Part shown: positions 25,049 to 36,100 of the stretch, piece after piece
How the letters are laid out: every line of letters starts with the position of its first letter
Position numbering within the stretch: the stretch's first letter is position 1
Assembly: GCF_030704535.1 (NCBI RefSeq)
Contig: NC_081818.1
Span: 1,253,001-1,317,000, forward strand
DNA from: Vitis vinifera
Taxonomy: Eukaryota > Streptophyta > Magnoliopsida > Vitales > Vitaceae
DNA: 64,000 bases
Direction: 5' to 3'
The notes under the pieces: generated by a model
Seen by the model: the letters and a program-made list of their open reading frames with translations, nothing else
The model's database searches: none
Told to the model about the DNA's origin: nothing
Made by a program: the position numbers and the translations under genes

Positions 25049-25903
25049 ATCTTTTCAGGCCATTATTTATATGCTCCCCAAAACCAAGTATTGTTTGGCT
25101 GAGAAAACAGTTCGAAAATGAAAGAAAATTTAAGATTTGCAACTTCTGCATTTGTATGATCATTGTAACCATTATTTATAGGCTCTCCAAATCCAACTAC
25201 TGTCTAGTTGAGAAAACGGCAAGAAAATGAAAGAAGCAACAATTTGCATGGAAGGCTTCCAAGGAAGGGTTCTAATACTTGTCTCTCGCTTAATGCCTCT
25301 TGGATAGCAGTACTATAAATGCACCTTCTTCTTGTTTGTTAAAAAGGCGTTCTCCAACAGACCTGGATGTTCCCTTAAAGAATCTTTAAGGGCTTTGAAG
25401 AAGCTTGGATGTCTATATATATACACTAGTAGGTGAACACATGGGTGTGTTCATCTAGATTTTCTTTTAATCACTAATTTATTATAGTAATCCTAGATAT
25501 CAAATTATTTCATGTTTAGATATTAATTTTTAATAATTAGTTATGATTCTATTATATCATTTAAGTTAGTATTATGAATGATTCTTTTAATACATAGGTT
25601 AAGTGGAGTTAGATAGAAGAAATAAAGCTTTAAAAATTTATTAGTTATTATAAAATTTAGATTTTATTATTTTAAATGTCTATCACTCGAGGGGTAAAAC
25701 AGATTCGTAACCTTCCCATTGTACATGAAACTTTTGTAAGTTATTTTTTTTATTATATTTAATAAAATAATTTAAATTAGATTGGCGGGTTTACTCTCTC
25801 TTTATATTCATTATTAAAAAAAATATTAATTTGAGATAAGTTAAGAACGAACACCAATTCCTTAGAATTCAAGAACCCTTAACAAAAAGAGAAAAAAAAT
25901 AAT

Positions 25904-25970
25904 TCATTAAGAGTCAAACTCAAGATCTCCCGCTTATTAAATGGGTGTTGTAACCAATTGAGTTACAAAA
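25904..25970 (-). pseudogene. tRNA-Thr-like pseudogene, copy 1
   Basis: The anticodon arm and T arm are recognisable (CTCCCGCTTATTAAATGGGT on the + strand), but the acceptor stem no longer pairs and the D arm has changes (CAATTGAGTTAC). Confidence 0.7.
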
Positions 25971-26167
25971 ACTGAATATTATTTCAAAAAATGAAAGATA
26001 AATTGAGATTTGCAACTATTTGTATTGGTATGATCATTGTAGTGATTATTTATATGTTTCCCAAAAAATCATGTCTTGTTTGACTATGAAAGCAATTAGA
26101 AAATAAAAAAAAGTTGAGATTTGCAGTTGTTTGATTATTGTGGTATTATGCAATTTTTGCCTTAATA

Positions 26168-26222
26168 TATATTGCTTTTGTTGAGAGTTGATCAACTCAA
26201 AACCTATTTATTAAATGGGTGC
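26168..26222 (-). pseudogene. tRNA-Thr-like remnant, T arm and anticodon arm only
   Basis: GAGAGTTGATCAACTCAAAACC followed by TTATTAAATGGGTGCTC resembles the T and anticodon arms of the neighbouring copies. The rest of the tRNA is lost and the segment continues into the plastid-like trnA fragment. A sister remnant lies at 26824-26882 in the next repeat unit. Confidence 0.6.
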
Positions 26223-26282
26223 TCCTAGGAAAAGAATAGAAGAAGCATCCTACTCCTTCATACATGCTCTATTCGACTCAAG

Positions 26283-26361
26283 GAAATATAGCTCAATTGG
26301 CAGAGCTTCACTCTTGCGATTGGGTCGTTAGGATTATGGGTTAGATGTCTAATTGTCCAAG
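26283..26361 (+). pseudogene. Plastid-like trnA-UGC 5' exon and intron-start fragment, copy 1
   Basis: AAATATAGCTCAATTGGCAG resembles the 5' exon of plastid trnA-UGC, and the following TTGCGATTGGGTCGTTAGGA and TTAGATGTCTAATTGTCC resemble the start of its intron as I remember it. It is on the opposite strand to the tRNA-Thr copies. It is probably an old plastid-to-nucleus transfer (NUPT) captured in the repeat unit. The family assignment is from memory and not checked. Confidence 0.6.
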
Positions 26362-26532
26362 TAATAATTGAGGTACAAAAATTTAGATATGCAATTGTTT
26401 CTACTTTTAAAAATCATGTGTTGTTTTTGTTGAGAAAATTGTAGTTATTACTTATATGATCCCAAAAAATCATCTATTGTTTGGTTGAGAAATCAAATGA
26501 AACATGCTTTTGTAAGTTTATTTAAATATGAA

Positions 26533-26605
26533 TGCTTTTGTTGAGAGTCAAACTTAAGATCTCCTGCTTACTAAATGGGTGTTCTAACCATCTGAGTTAC
26601 AAAAG
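26533..26605 (-). pseudogene. tRNA-Thr-like pseudogene, copy 2
   Basis: Full length of 73 nt. The - strand anticodon loop still reads TTAGTAA (AGU), but the stems carry several transitions (for example ATGGG for ACGGG and ATCTGAGTTAC in the D-arm region), so folding is weakened. Confidence 0.75.
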
Positions 26606-26823
26606 TTTAATATTATTTCAAAAATAAAAGAAAATTTGATATTTGCAACTATTTGCATTAAGTAGTTAGAAAGTGAAAGAAATTTTGAGATTTGAAAATT
26701 TGAGATTTGCAACTATTTGCATTTGTATGATCATTGTAGTCATTATTTATATGCTTCCCAAAAAATTGAGTTTTGCGGTTGTTTGATTGTTGTGTAATTA
26801 TACAATTTTTGTCTTAATATATT

Positions 26824-26882
26824 TACATTCTTTGAGAGTTGATTAACTCAAGACTTTCTATTCATTAAACAGTGGCTCATGG
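26824..26882 (-). pseudogene. tRNA-Thr-like remnant, second partial copy
   Basis: GAGAGTTGATTAACTCAAGAC and ATTCATTAAACAGTGGCTC correspond to the remnant at 26168-26222, in the same position relative to the plastid-like fragment. The two are parts of one duplicated unit. Confidence 0.6.
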
Positions 26883-26933
26883 GAAAAGAATAGAAAAAGC
26901 ATCCAACTCCTTCACATATGCTTCACTTGGCTA

Positions 26934-27016
26934 GGGGAATATAGTTCAATTGTTAGAGCTTTGCTTTTCCAATTGGGTCATTACGATTACGGGTTGGATG
27001 TCTAATTGTCTAGGCA
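26934..27016 (+). pseudogene. Plastid-like trnA-UGC fragment, copy 2
   Basis: GGGGAATATAGTTCAATTG followed by CCAATTGGGTCATTACGATT and ACGGGTTGGATGTCTAATTG. This copy keeps the ACGGGTTGGATG word that copy 1 has lost (ATGGGTTAGATG), so the two diverged after duplication. The source assignment is from memory. Confidence 0.6.
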
Positions 27017-27154
27017 CTAATTGAGCTACAAAAATTTAGATATGCAATTGTTTATGCTCCTCAAAATCATGTATTGTTTCAATGAGAAAATTGTGTATTG
27101 TTTGGTTGAGAAAACAAATGAAACATACTTTTGTAAGTTTATTTAAATATCAAT

Positions 27155-27227
27155 GCTTTCGTAGAGAGTCAAACTCAAGATCTCTCGTTTACTAAACGGG
27201 TGCTCTAACCAACTAAGCTATGAAAGC
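27155..27227 (-). pseudogene. tRNA-Thr(AGU)-like copy 3, nearly intact
   Basis: A 73-nt block that on the - strand starts GCTTTCATAGCTTAGTTGG and keeps the AGU anticodon loop TTAGTAA. One mismatch at the base of the acceptor stem and one in the anticodon stem separate it from the intact copy at 29475. It might still fold. Confidence 0.75.
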
Positions 27228-27344
27228 TGAATTATTATTATTTTTTTAAATAAAAGAAAAATTGAGATTTGCAACTATTTGCAATTTGCATTTGTATGAT
27301 TATTATGTAATTATACAATTTTTGTCTCAATGTAAATTATTTTA

Positions 27345-28616
27345 TGTTAGAAAAATTAGGCTAATCCAATCGAAGGTAATCACCCTAAAGAGGGGATGAA
27401 AAGGGTGATGGTCTCTTTTTACAAATTCAAATTATGTGAATGTAAAAGTCAATTATATGCAAGTATATAATAAAACAATATAAAGACAATAACATATAAA
27501 TTAAAAGAGTAAGGAAGAGAGAATGCAAACACAAGATTTTATAGTGGTTCGGCGCAACCCGACCTATATCCATTCTCCTCTAGCTTTAATCCCAAGCTTG
27601 ATGTTCCACTAAATTAAGGCTTCCAAATCAAGCCTTTAAACAATACAATTGGATTATGGTTCCAATCTACCCTCTTGGACTTTTGACGCCAAGCACCCTT
27701 TACACTTCTCAAGAGATATTCTACTCTTGAAAATCCCTAAGTGATACCTTACACTTAGATTCTTCCTCTCAAAGATATACAAATAATTTCACAAAATCTT
27801 AGTACAAAACTTTAGGTTCAAATGATACAAGAAAATTAGGATTGAATGGTGTACTAAAGATATGCAAGTTTTATAACAATGGTGCACTCAAAAACACTAT
27901 TCCAAGGCTCAAATATATTTAAGAAAGGTTTGGGAAGGTTAATATCATAAACAATGAAGATTTGGAGCATTTTTTAAGAGGAAAAAAACCAAACTAGTCG
28001 TTGGGGGTTCGATCGATCAAGTTGGGGGTCAATCGATTGATTAGCTGTTAACATTTAATGTTGGACAGGTGACCATTGGACCTCGATCGGTTACTGTTCA
28101 CACATTGACCGATTGAAAAACCGTTCTAGAAGAGAGATAAGGTTTTTTGCACCCCTCGACCGGTTGAGCTAGAGGGTTGATCGATTCCTCATCCGGTTCA
28201 ACCAGTTGAGCAGTTTTTTGGCTCAACAACCAACTTTTTCAATTTAAAAACCTTTTAAATAAGTTTGGAAAGCATTTAACACAAGGTTTTAGTTGAAAAC
28301 ATGAAATCATCCAATTTAAAAAATAAAAATAAAACAAAATAACTCTTGGATGATTTTGGTGCAAAAGTAAATAATGTAATTCATGAAAAACCTAGTGCAC
28401 TAACAACCTTACAAAGAGATCTTATGAAGCTTGGGTCTTGAAAAACACTTCTCTTTGAGGTCTTCTTCTTCTTCATGATTTCTCTTTGGCTTGATTTGTC
28501 TTTGTGATTGCCACTTTAAAAATCGTCTTGCCTAATCACACTTGAAATATAATAATTAGTTCTAAACCTTATTTTGCTATCATTAAAACCAAGATTAACC
28601 AAACCTTGGTTTCACA
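27345..28616 (-). mobile_element. Solo LTR of a Sirevirus-like Copia family, copy 1
   Basis: It starts TGTTAGAAAAATTAGGCTAA and ends CCTTGGTTTCACA (TG...CA ends). It aligns along its length with 37707-39029 and, inverted, with 49600-50896. No internal retrotransposon sequence adjoins it. No matching 5-bp duplication was found (TTTTA left, CTTTC right). It is inserted between tRNA-like copies 3 and 4 of the array. The strand is inferred from the TATA box in the 49600 copy. Confidence 0.85.
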
Positions 28617-28688
28617 CTTTCCTTGAGAGTTGAACTCAAGACCTTTTGTTTACTAAACAAGTACTCTAACTAAGTAAGCTACAAAAAT
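28617..28688 (-). pseudogene. tRNA-Thr-like pseudogene, copy 4
   Basis: It starts directly at the edge of the solo LTR. The T arm (GAGAGTTGAACTCAAGACC on the + strand) is well kept, while the anticodon and D arms have decayed (TTTACTAAACAAGTACTC, AAGTAAGCTAC). Confidence 0.75.
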
Positions 28689-28802
28689 TAAGATTTGTAT
28701 GATTTGAAAATTTTAGATTCTAAAAACAATTAGAAAAAAAAAATGAGATCTACATGCGTATGATTATTGTGTAATTATACAATTTTTGTTTTAATATGTA
28801 TT

Positions 28803-28875
28803 GCTTTCATTGAGAGTTGAACTTAAGATCTCCTATTTATAAAACAGGTGTTCTAGCTAACTAAGCTACAAAAAT
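28803..28875 (-). pseudogene. tRNA-Thr-like pseudogene, copy 5
   Basis: The T arm GAGAGTTGAACTTAAG is kept, while the anticodon region reads ATTTATAAAACAGG on the + strand, so the AGU anticodon is gone. The acceptor stem is partly lost. Confidence 0.75.
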
Positions 28876-29022
28876 TGAGATTTGCAATTATTTATGCTCC
28901 TAAAGATCATGAATTGTTTTGTTGAGAAAATTGTAGTCATTATTCATATGCTCCCAAAAACCATGTATTGTTTGGTTTTAAAACAAATGAAACATGCTTT
29001 TGTAAGTTTATTTAAACATGAT

Positions 29023-29096
29023 TGCTTTCATTGAGAATCATACTGGAGACCTCCTCTTTATGAAACAAGCGTTCTAACCAACTAAGCTATGAAAAC
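29023..29096 (-). pseudogene. tRNA-Thr-like pseudogene, copy 6
   Basis: GCTTTCATTGAGAATCATAC opens it on the + strand. The anticodon region is CTTTATGAAACAAGC, giving a CAU triplet in the loop where the family has AGU. T-stem pairing is broken. Confidence 0.7.
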
Positions 29097-29210
29097 TTAA
29101 TACCATTTAAAAAAATAAAAGAAAATTTAAGATTTGCAATTATTTGCATTGATTAGTTAGAAAATGAAGGAAAATTTGAGATTTTCAACTATTTGTATTT
29201 GTATGATCAT

Positions 29211-29276
29211 TGTGAATCAAACTCGAGACCTCCTGTTTATGAAACAAGTGTTCTAACCAACTGAGCTATGAAAACT
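29211..29276 (-). pseudogene. tRNA-Thr-like pseudogene, copy 7
   Basis: It lacks the 3' acceptor strand (starts ATTGTGAATCAAACTCGAG on the + strand). As in copy 6, the anticodon loop reads TTCATAA on the - strand, so copies 6 and 7 probably share a recent ancestor. Confidence 0.7.
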
Positions 29277-29474
29277 GAATATTATTTAAAATAAATAAAT
29301 AATATTTGCGATTATTTGCATTGATCAAGTTAGAAAATGAAAGAATTTTTAACTATTTACATTTGTGTGATCATTGTAGCCATTATTTATATGCTTCCCA
29401 AAAAATCATGTATTGTCTAGCTATGAAAGCAATTAGAAAATAAAAAAATTGAAGATTTAAATTTGTACACAATT

Positions 29475-29547
29475 GCTTTCGTTGAGAGTTGAACTCAAGA
29501 CCTCCCGCTTACTAAACGGGTGCTCTAACCAACTGAGCTACGAAAGC
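29475..29547 (-). tRNA. tRNA-Thr(AGU)
   Basis: A 73-nt sequence that folds into a full cloverleaf on the - strand. The acceptor stem is GCTTTCG with CGAAAGC (7 perfect pairs). The D arm is GCTC-AGTTGGTTA-GAGC. The anticodon stem CCCGT/GCGGG has the loop TTAGTAA (anticodon AGU). The T arm is TTGAG-TTCAACT-CTCAA. Internal Pol III boxes are present as TAGCTCAGTTGG and the T-arm AGTTCAACTC, which has A where the usual box B has G. A run of seven T on the - strand lies about 27 bases past the 3' end and could terminate transcription. It is the last and only intact member of the tRNA-Thr array. Confidence 0.88.
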
Positions 29548-29559
29548 TGAATGCCATTT

Positions 29560-30300
29560 GGTTTTGCAAAAACTTAATTCAACATTATTGTTGTCATAAA
29601 AAAATAATATAAGATAATATGATAACGAGTTTATAAAAAAAAGTCATTGAAATATAGAACTATTAATCATTTTCCAATTAGTATAGGAAATCACAGCATT
29701 TTCAATTAGGATTTCATAGGTTGGTCATCACCCTGCTGATAAGAATCAATCTGGCTACAATTCCAAAACCAGTCTAGAAAATGAAGGTAAAGTGGAAGAA
29801 GCCTTCTACCAAGATAATCATCAGAGTTTGCATTTTGGAGAGCATCAATGCTAGGCAGCAGATTAGCAGTACTGAAAGGGGACGCCTTCCATTTTATTAA
29901 ACAAAAGAATTGATACAAGAAGAACAAATCTCATTACCTCACAAAAAGGACTAATCGAATTACAAAAATTCTGCAGAATCTCAAAGAATCGATAACAAGA
30001 CCCCCCTGGCAATGACACCATCACCTATGGTGCAAATACTATAAAAGCTATACATGCTCATGAAGCGCGAATTCCTTTAGTTAACGCCACCCCGCCTCAA
30101 CCTCAACCCCAACCCTAACCCAACTTTCCCACAAACAAGAAGGTAAAAAGAAAAGGAACCTAATCTAAGGTATCGGATTGGGCCAATTCAAAAGTCCCAA
30201 ATTCTTCTGCTGGGCACAGCAACACTGCCTGTATGAGCGTATAAAATTTGAATGGGGTACAATAATTGTAGTGAGATCCAAAGAACAGCGAGTTTACAGA
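29560..30300. other. SYP4 3' flank and 3' UTR; no gene seen
   Basis: The right half of this stretch is the 3' UTR of the SYP4-type gene on the - strand. An open frame of 73 codons at 29706-29927 on the - strand has no recognisable family. A CCAACCCTAACCC stretch at about 30108-30121 is too short to be telomeric. Confidence 0.4.
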
Positions 30301-33091
30301 TCACAATAATATCGTCTTGAGGATTAGAAGGACCAACATGACGAAGCACATGATGACGAGCACTGTAGCACACATCACCATTCCCCCCTTTTTCTGAGTT
30401 CTCTCTGCCTGCAAATCCAACGTTCCCGACAAGAGATTACCACACAAATCAAATTTAGAGAAGGGGGTGATTGTGAACTTAGGGGAGCAAAACAGACTGA
30501 AGTGATGGGTAAAGAAGAGATTAGCAGAAACTATAAATGAAAACGATGGATGTAAATGGAAAAGTGTACCTTCTGCAGTTGTTTGAAGCCCTCCTCCACT
30601 GATGCTGCGACATTCTGAATGTTGTAATCTATTCGATCAACAATGGTGCCCTGCTTGCAGAAACAAATTTAGTCAGAAACAATAGACTTCTGAGGAAATC
30701 TGGGACCTATGAAGAGGATGAGCAGATCCTAACCTGGTCTATCACAAGGACTGACAGATCTTTCATGATTTGAGCAAGCTCATTTACTGATTCCACAACC
30801 TACAAAAGATTAAAAAAAAAAAAAAAAAAAAAAAAAACCCTAGTCGGTGATAAATGGAGATTGAGGTCAGTGTGAGACATTCAGTAAGTCAATAGCTTTG
30901 GCTTACCTGTTGGATCTCTCTCTCCCTCTCAGCTGTAAAGGCCTCATTTTTCTTTAGCTTGGTCATCTGATGCTCATTAAACCCCTATAATAACATAAGA
31001 ACATTTGCAGGGAAGTATGTTCATGTCAAACTCGATACTTCAAAGCTGAAGGGGAAAAAACCCAAAGTTCCATGGTATGCCATCTAGGAATTTGATCACA
31101 AAATAACAGGTTTGAAATTATGGCATTCAGTAAGTAGAAATCAACCCCCTGGCATGCTTAATAGTACAAACTTTTATTTTTTGGAATTTCTCTATTCATA
31201 AAACCCACAGAGTTTGATTCAGACCAATATACATTAAATGAAAGAAATTAAACAAAAGATAAAAAAATAAAGAAAATAAAGTTAGGATACCAAGTCGCTG
31301 AACTCGTCATCTTCCCTCAAAGATTTATTTCCATTTAAGTTCATCTCCAAGTCAACCCCATCCTGACCCTGCAACATAGAGCAATACATTTGAAAAGTTC
31401 GGAATTGTGTACTTACTGGGCTGCTGAGTTTTCAGCGTCAAACATTAAATGACATGAAATAAACAGCAGATAAATTGAGAAATAACACTGAGTAATGTTG
31501 TTCTCTGCAGAACGCTAAACGATGCATGAGATGAAGTTCCAAGTGCCAAGAAACAGGACTACAGATTGCAGAAATCTGAACTGAATGAGGTTTTATAGCT
31601 ACTAAGAAACTTTTGCCTAGTTAAATTCAAGAAAATAGTTTCCTCACTTCCTTTTGCTGCCGGAGACGCTTCAAATATGATGACTGTTTCTTGCGAAGCT
31701 CCATTGAAAGGTTCTGGAGGTCGGTAGCAAGAGAGCGCTGGCACAGAAACACCAAACATTAGCACAGTTCATCAGTCCATTATCTGAGAGATGATGAGCT
31801 TATAGAAATTCTAGGTCACAAATAGCACAGCTACAGAAACAATCCAAGTTAAGAATGAAAAACCACCAGAATTGCAGCAACCACAAACTTGGAGCAAGAA
31901 ACCTAGATATTAATTTGTTTTCTCCCTAGTTGGAGAAAAAGAAAAAGATTATCTTTTTCCCATTTTTTCACCATCACTAGGAATGGCAAAGAGTATTGGA
32001 ACATCCCATAACCCTTCAAATCCAGTAAATGCCAGAAAGGATTGCTCTGGAACAAACAGTGAAATTACAAACTAATAAACACTAGCATTCACCATTCAAT
32101 CATTCAAGAGACAGATTTGGAGTTGTTTTTGTGCCAAGTACCAAAGATCCTCCAGATAAAAATCAGTCAGAAAAAACTGACTTTTCTCAGCCTTAGAGAG
32201 ATGACACAAAATCATTGTCACATGTCTATGTAATCCTATGCTTTGCATGCCATACATAACCACATTAATGAACCATGCTAGCATCTATTTCCGGCAATAA
32301 GAATGAAATAAGCAATAAATCTCCGATATCAAGAAGTTTTGTACACTGCAATACGGAACAATTTGCACAGCAGAAAATGCAACCATACCTGCACATTTTT
32401 TCTAACATTTGAATCCTCAGATGGCCCCGTGGAAGAAAGTTTCTGCAATCTCTTCTCTGATTTCTTCAAAAGATCAGTTATCTCTTGGGTAAGAGATTCA
32501 ATCCTGTGCTGATCTTCTTTACCATCACCAAAGGACGGCATTAAAGCCTTAGCATGAGCTTTGACTAATTCAGCCATTTTTGTACGTGCCCGTTGCACGT
32601 TTGCTGATATTTCTTCGGATACATCCACCCAAGCTGGAGGTAGACCCACTGTAAGTGCCCCCTTACTGCAGAATAAAAACTATAATTGACTTTTCTTCTA
32701 TAGCACTTTACAATGAGCTACATCTAAAGGAACCCAAGAGGCAAACAAGTAAATTTTTCAAGAAACATGTTATTTTTATGAAGATGTAAATGCAAATATG
32801 AATCAGTAATCTAAACAAATATATTAAATCCAAAGAATTTTGGAAACAAGTCAAACTAACACAGAGAGTATGCTAACAACTCAAGTGGCAACAAGTATAA
32901 AGATCAAGTTTTGCTAAACATGGAAGTTCACAAAATTCTGCCTGTTCTTCCACTGCCTTTGAATTATAACCCAAACAAACTGCTAGTTTTTATTGCACAT
33001 AACCAGATCCCACACTTCCACATAATAAAACATTGGTTGGCAAGTCTTTACACCTGGAACAGCCACTCGAACCCACCAAAAACCTTACTTT

Positions 33092-33134
<43 letters not shown>

Positions 33135-36100
33135 ATCATGCAAATATATTAAAAAGAGTCAGAAAGATGTTGCACCATAGTACATAAGATGCATATAATG
33201 AGCACCTAAAGACGCAACTGAAAAGAGAGAACACAAAAAACAACTCCCTCTCTGCAGATGCACCAATGCACATTCTTTTTTCATTAACAACGCCAATGAA
33301 AAAAACCCCTCCAAAGTACATGGGTCCTATACTAAGCCACCAAAGGCAAAATAAAAAAAGAAAAAGAAAACAAAAGGCAAAAAACAATAACCCTTCCCCT
33401 TATTGTTATTATTATTATTTATTAGAAACAAAGATATATTAGAAATGGATAAAAGGTACATGAGAAGGATGAGGAGTTCACCCACAAAATACAATAGTCT
33501 GGTCAAAATATGACTAAAACTCCTCCAATATACAAGGGAACCTATAAAAAAATTAGTCCATTTATGGCTATATATCAATTCCGAACAAAGCTCTTCCCAT
33601 TGTTGTCTAACCCTTTTAAATTACAAGCCAACTGCCAATTAAGTTGAATAACATTGAAAGGAGTGCCTTTAAATACAATAGTACAAGAAGCCCATAAGAA
33701 GGAATAAAAGTTAAGTAACTCCCACAATGTCTCTATAGTTCTCCATTTTTCCTCAAAGATCCTAGCATTTCTCTCTTACCACACGATCCAAGGCAAAGTG
33801 AGGTAAACGATTTGTCAAAGGGCATTGCCTCTAATGGAACTCCTCAATCCTATAAAAGAAATGGTCATCATGTGGCATATACCCTTGAGCAAAACCCAAT
33901 CCCTATTGGCTAGACTGAATAACTTGTGATCTAGCTCTAGAGTTATTAGACAATGTAGAAATAGATAATCAATCAACTCTCCACTCCCCATACATAAGAT
34001 GCATCAATCAAGACTAAGGGGTTTGTAAGGTCTTTTCAACTATAGTACGTCATTGGTGTTTACTTTCTTATGCGCTACTAACCATGCAAAGGCCTTGACC
34101 TTAGTTAGGATTTTAGATTTCCATATTAATTTGGTTGGAAAAAAGGAATTGAAACTAACAAATTGGACAAAGACAAAAAGAAATATTTTACCAAGAATAA
34201 ACCTGAAGATGATAGAGACCAAGCTCTTATGTCTAGGACAGAAGGAGAAAAGTGCACTATAGTGAGTGAAGACATAAGTCTTTCAAAGTTCTTAATTTCC
34301 AAATCCGTGAGGTTGCCATGAAAGTTCAGGTTCCAAAAAAGAGAAGGAGAAGAAGCATTACCAAGGATCACTAAAATAGTGAGATTTTTTAAAGTGATAA
34401 CTTTGTAAAGATCTACAAATTGTGAACATACAGGTTGATTTCCCTACCACAAATTTTCTCAAAAATGAAGTCTCTCCCCATCACCCACCACAAAACAGGT
34501 TTGTGGAGAAAAGTCCTAGAAAACCTACATAGTAGTCTAACAAAGACAACGGTGTGACCATTTGATCAAATTGCTTGTGTCCCATCCATTAAGGTATGCC
34601 TCATAAATACTTGATATAACATGATGCCAAATGGTAGAACTTTTCCTAGGGAACCTTCATAGCCACTTCCCTAATAGAGTATGATAGCTAAGAGCAATCT
34701 TCTAAAACCCCAAACCTCCACACTCCTTTAGCTTACACGCTATGTCCTAATAGATTAGAGGATTTTTTTACCCTCCCTAACTCCCGACCAAAGAAAATCC
34801 CTTTGCAATTTCTCAATCTTTGAAGCTACTCATGCTGAAATCTTGAAGAGAGATAAGAAATAACTAGAGATGTAAGACAAGCAAGACTAAATTAGAGTGA
34901 TTCTTCCCTCCAATGACAAAAAAAAACTTTTTTCCACCAATCCAGTCTCCTTAGATTTTATTGATTGCTGGATCCCAAAAGTTGCTTGTCAAGGGATTCC
35001 CTCCTAAAGAAAGACTCAAATAAGATAAAAGTTAGTCCAAAACATTACAGTCAAGCATCAAAGCCAATCTAGGGATCCAATCCCGACTTGTATTGATAGC
35101 AGAGATAATGCTCTTGTCTAAATTAATCCTAAGCCCTTTAAGGTTTTGTTAGTCTTTTATAAAGGCTCATAAATCCTCCCCTTATAACCACCTAACCAAT
35201 CGATTAAGTCTACCATATAAATAGAATTTTAGCACTTGATCCATTTGTTCCACATCCCCAAAGGACCAATTATTTCTCTCCTTTGAAACAACTTAAAAAA
35301 TGCACAAGCGGGCAGCCTTCTATGCTTTCTTTCTTCTATTCCCCACAATGGATTATTGCTAGCTTAAGAGGGCCTTTTTAACTGAAGCTGGCTTCAACCA
35401 TTCTACCCCAACAATGAAAAAATTGTTATCACAAGATTCTTCTCTTGGAACAATGAAGCAAGCAAATGGTAGTCTGTTGATTTTTCATCATCTTTACACA
35501 AGAAGCGTCTATTCACCAAGGTCTAACCCCTCTTTTTCAACTGATCTATAGTGAGGATCCTACCCTAAATTGCTTCTCATGCAAAAAATCCCACTTTTGT
35601 GCACACCCAAGGGTTTTAAATAACATCTTCCGAAAAGGGACCATATCTCTGAAAACATACCACTCTTTGATTGTAATCAAGGCATCCTATCCCCATCATT
35701 CTTACTTGACCCATTCATTTGTAATCATAAGACAAATTCCTCTATTCTTTCAAGCTCCCAGTCATGTAACCATCCTACAAAACAAGGCTCCAACAACCCA
35801 TTTCCCTATTGCCCCTATACATCCACCACCCAAAAGTCCTTTGCAGTGACTATGGTGAAAAAGGATGTAAAAGATCACTCAAAGTTGACTCACCACACCA
35901 CCTATACTTCCAAAAATTTATCCTCCTTCCATCTCCCACCATGAAACAATATCTGTTTTTCCTGACATCCCATCTTTTTTTAATTGCTTTCCACAAGCCT
36001 ACTCCATGACTATTCCTTCACTCACACCAACTCCATTCCCCTGTTTCTTCCCCAAAATGTCTGAAAATCTAGAACAACAAAACTTTGTAGATTGTGAACT

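Larger units (their letters stand above)
25060..29555. repeat. Tandem array of tRNA-Thr-derived repeat units
   Basis: The region repeats a set of phrases: GATTTGCAACTATTTGCATT, TGTATGATCATTGTAG, TTATTTATATGCTYCCCAAAA, ATCATGTATTGTTTGGTTGA, and a tRNA-Thr-like block on the - strand. Full tRNA-like copies sit near 25904, 26533, 27155, 28617, 28803, 29023, 29211 and 29475, with two shorter remnants near 26168 and 26824. Spacing is about 620 bases in the left half and about 190-260 in the right half. A solo LTR at 27345-28616 interrupts the array. Only the last copy (29475-29547) keeps a full cloverleaf. Confidence 0.85.

Noticed and set aside
25060-29555. CRISPR-like regularly repeated blocks
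   Set aside because: The repeats are tRNA-Thr-like and the spacers are themselves repeated. There are no cas genes and the surroundings are a plant nuclear genome.
30100-30122. CCCTAACCC stretch as interstitial telomeric repeat
   Set aside because: Only one or two imperfect units are present, in a 3' UTR. Too short to mean anything.
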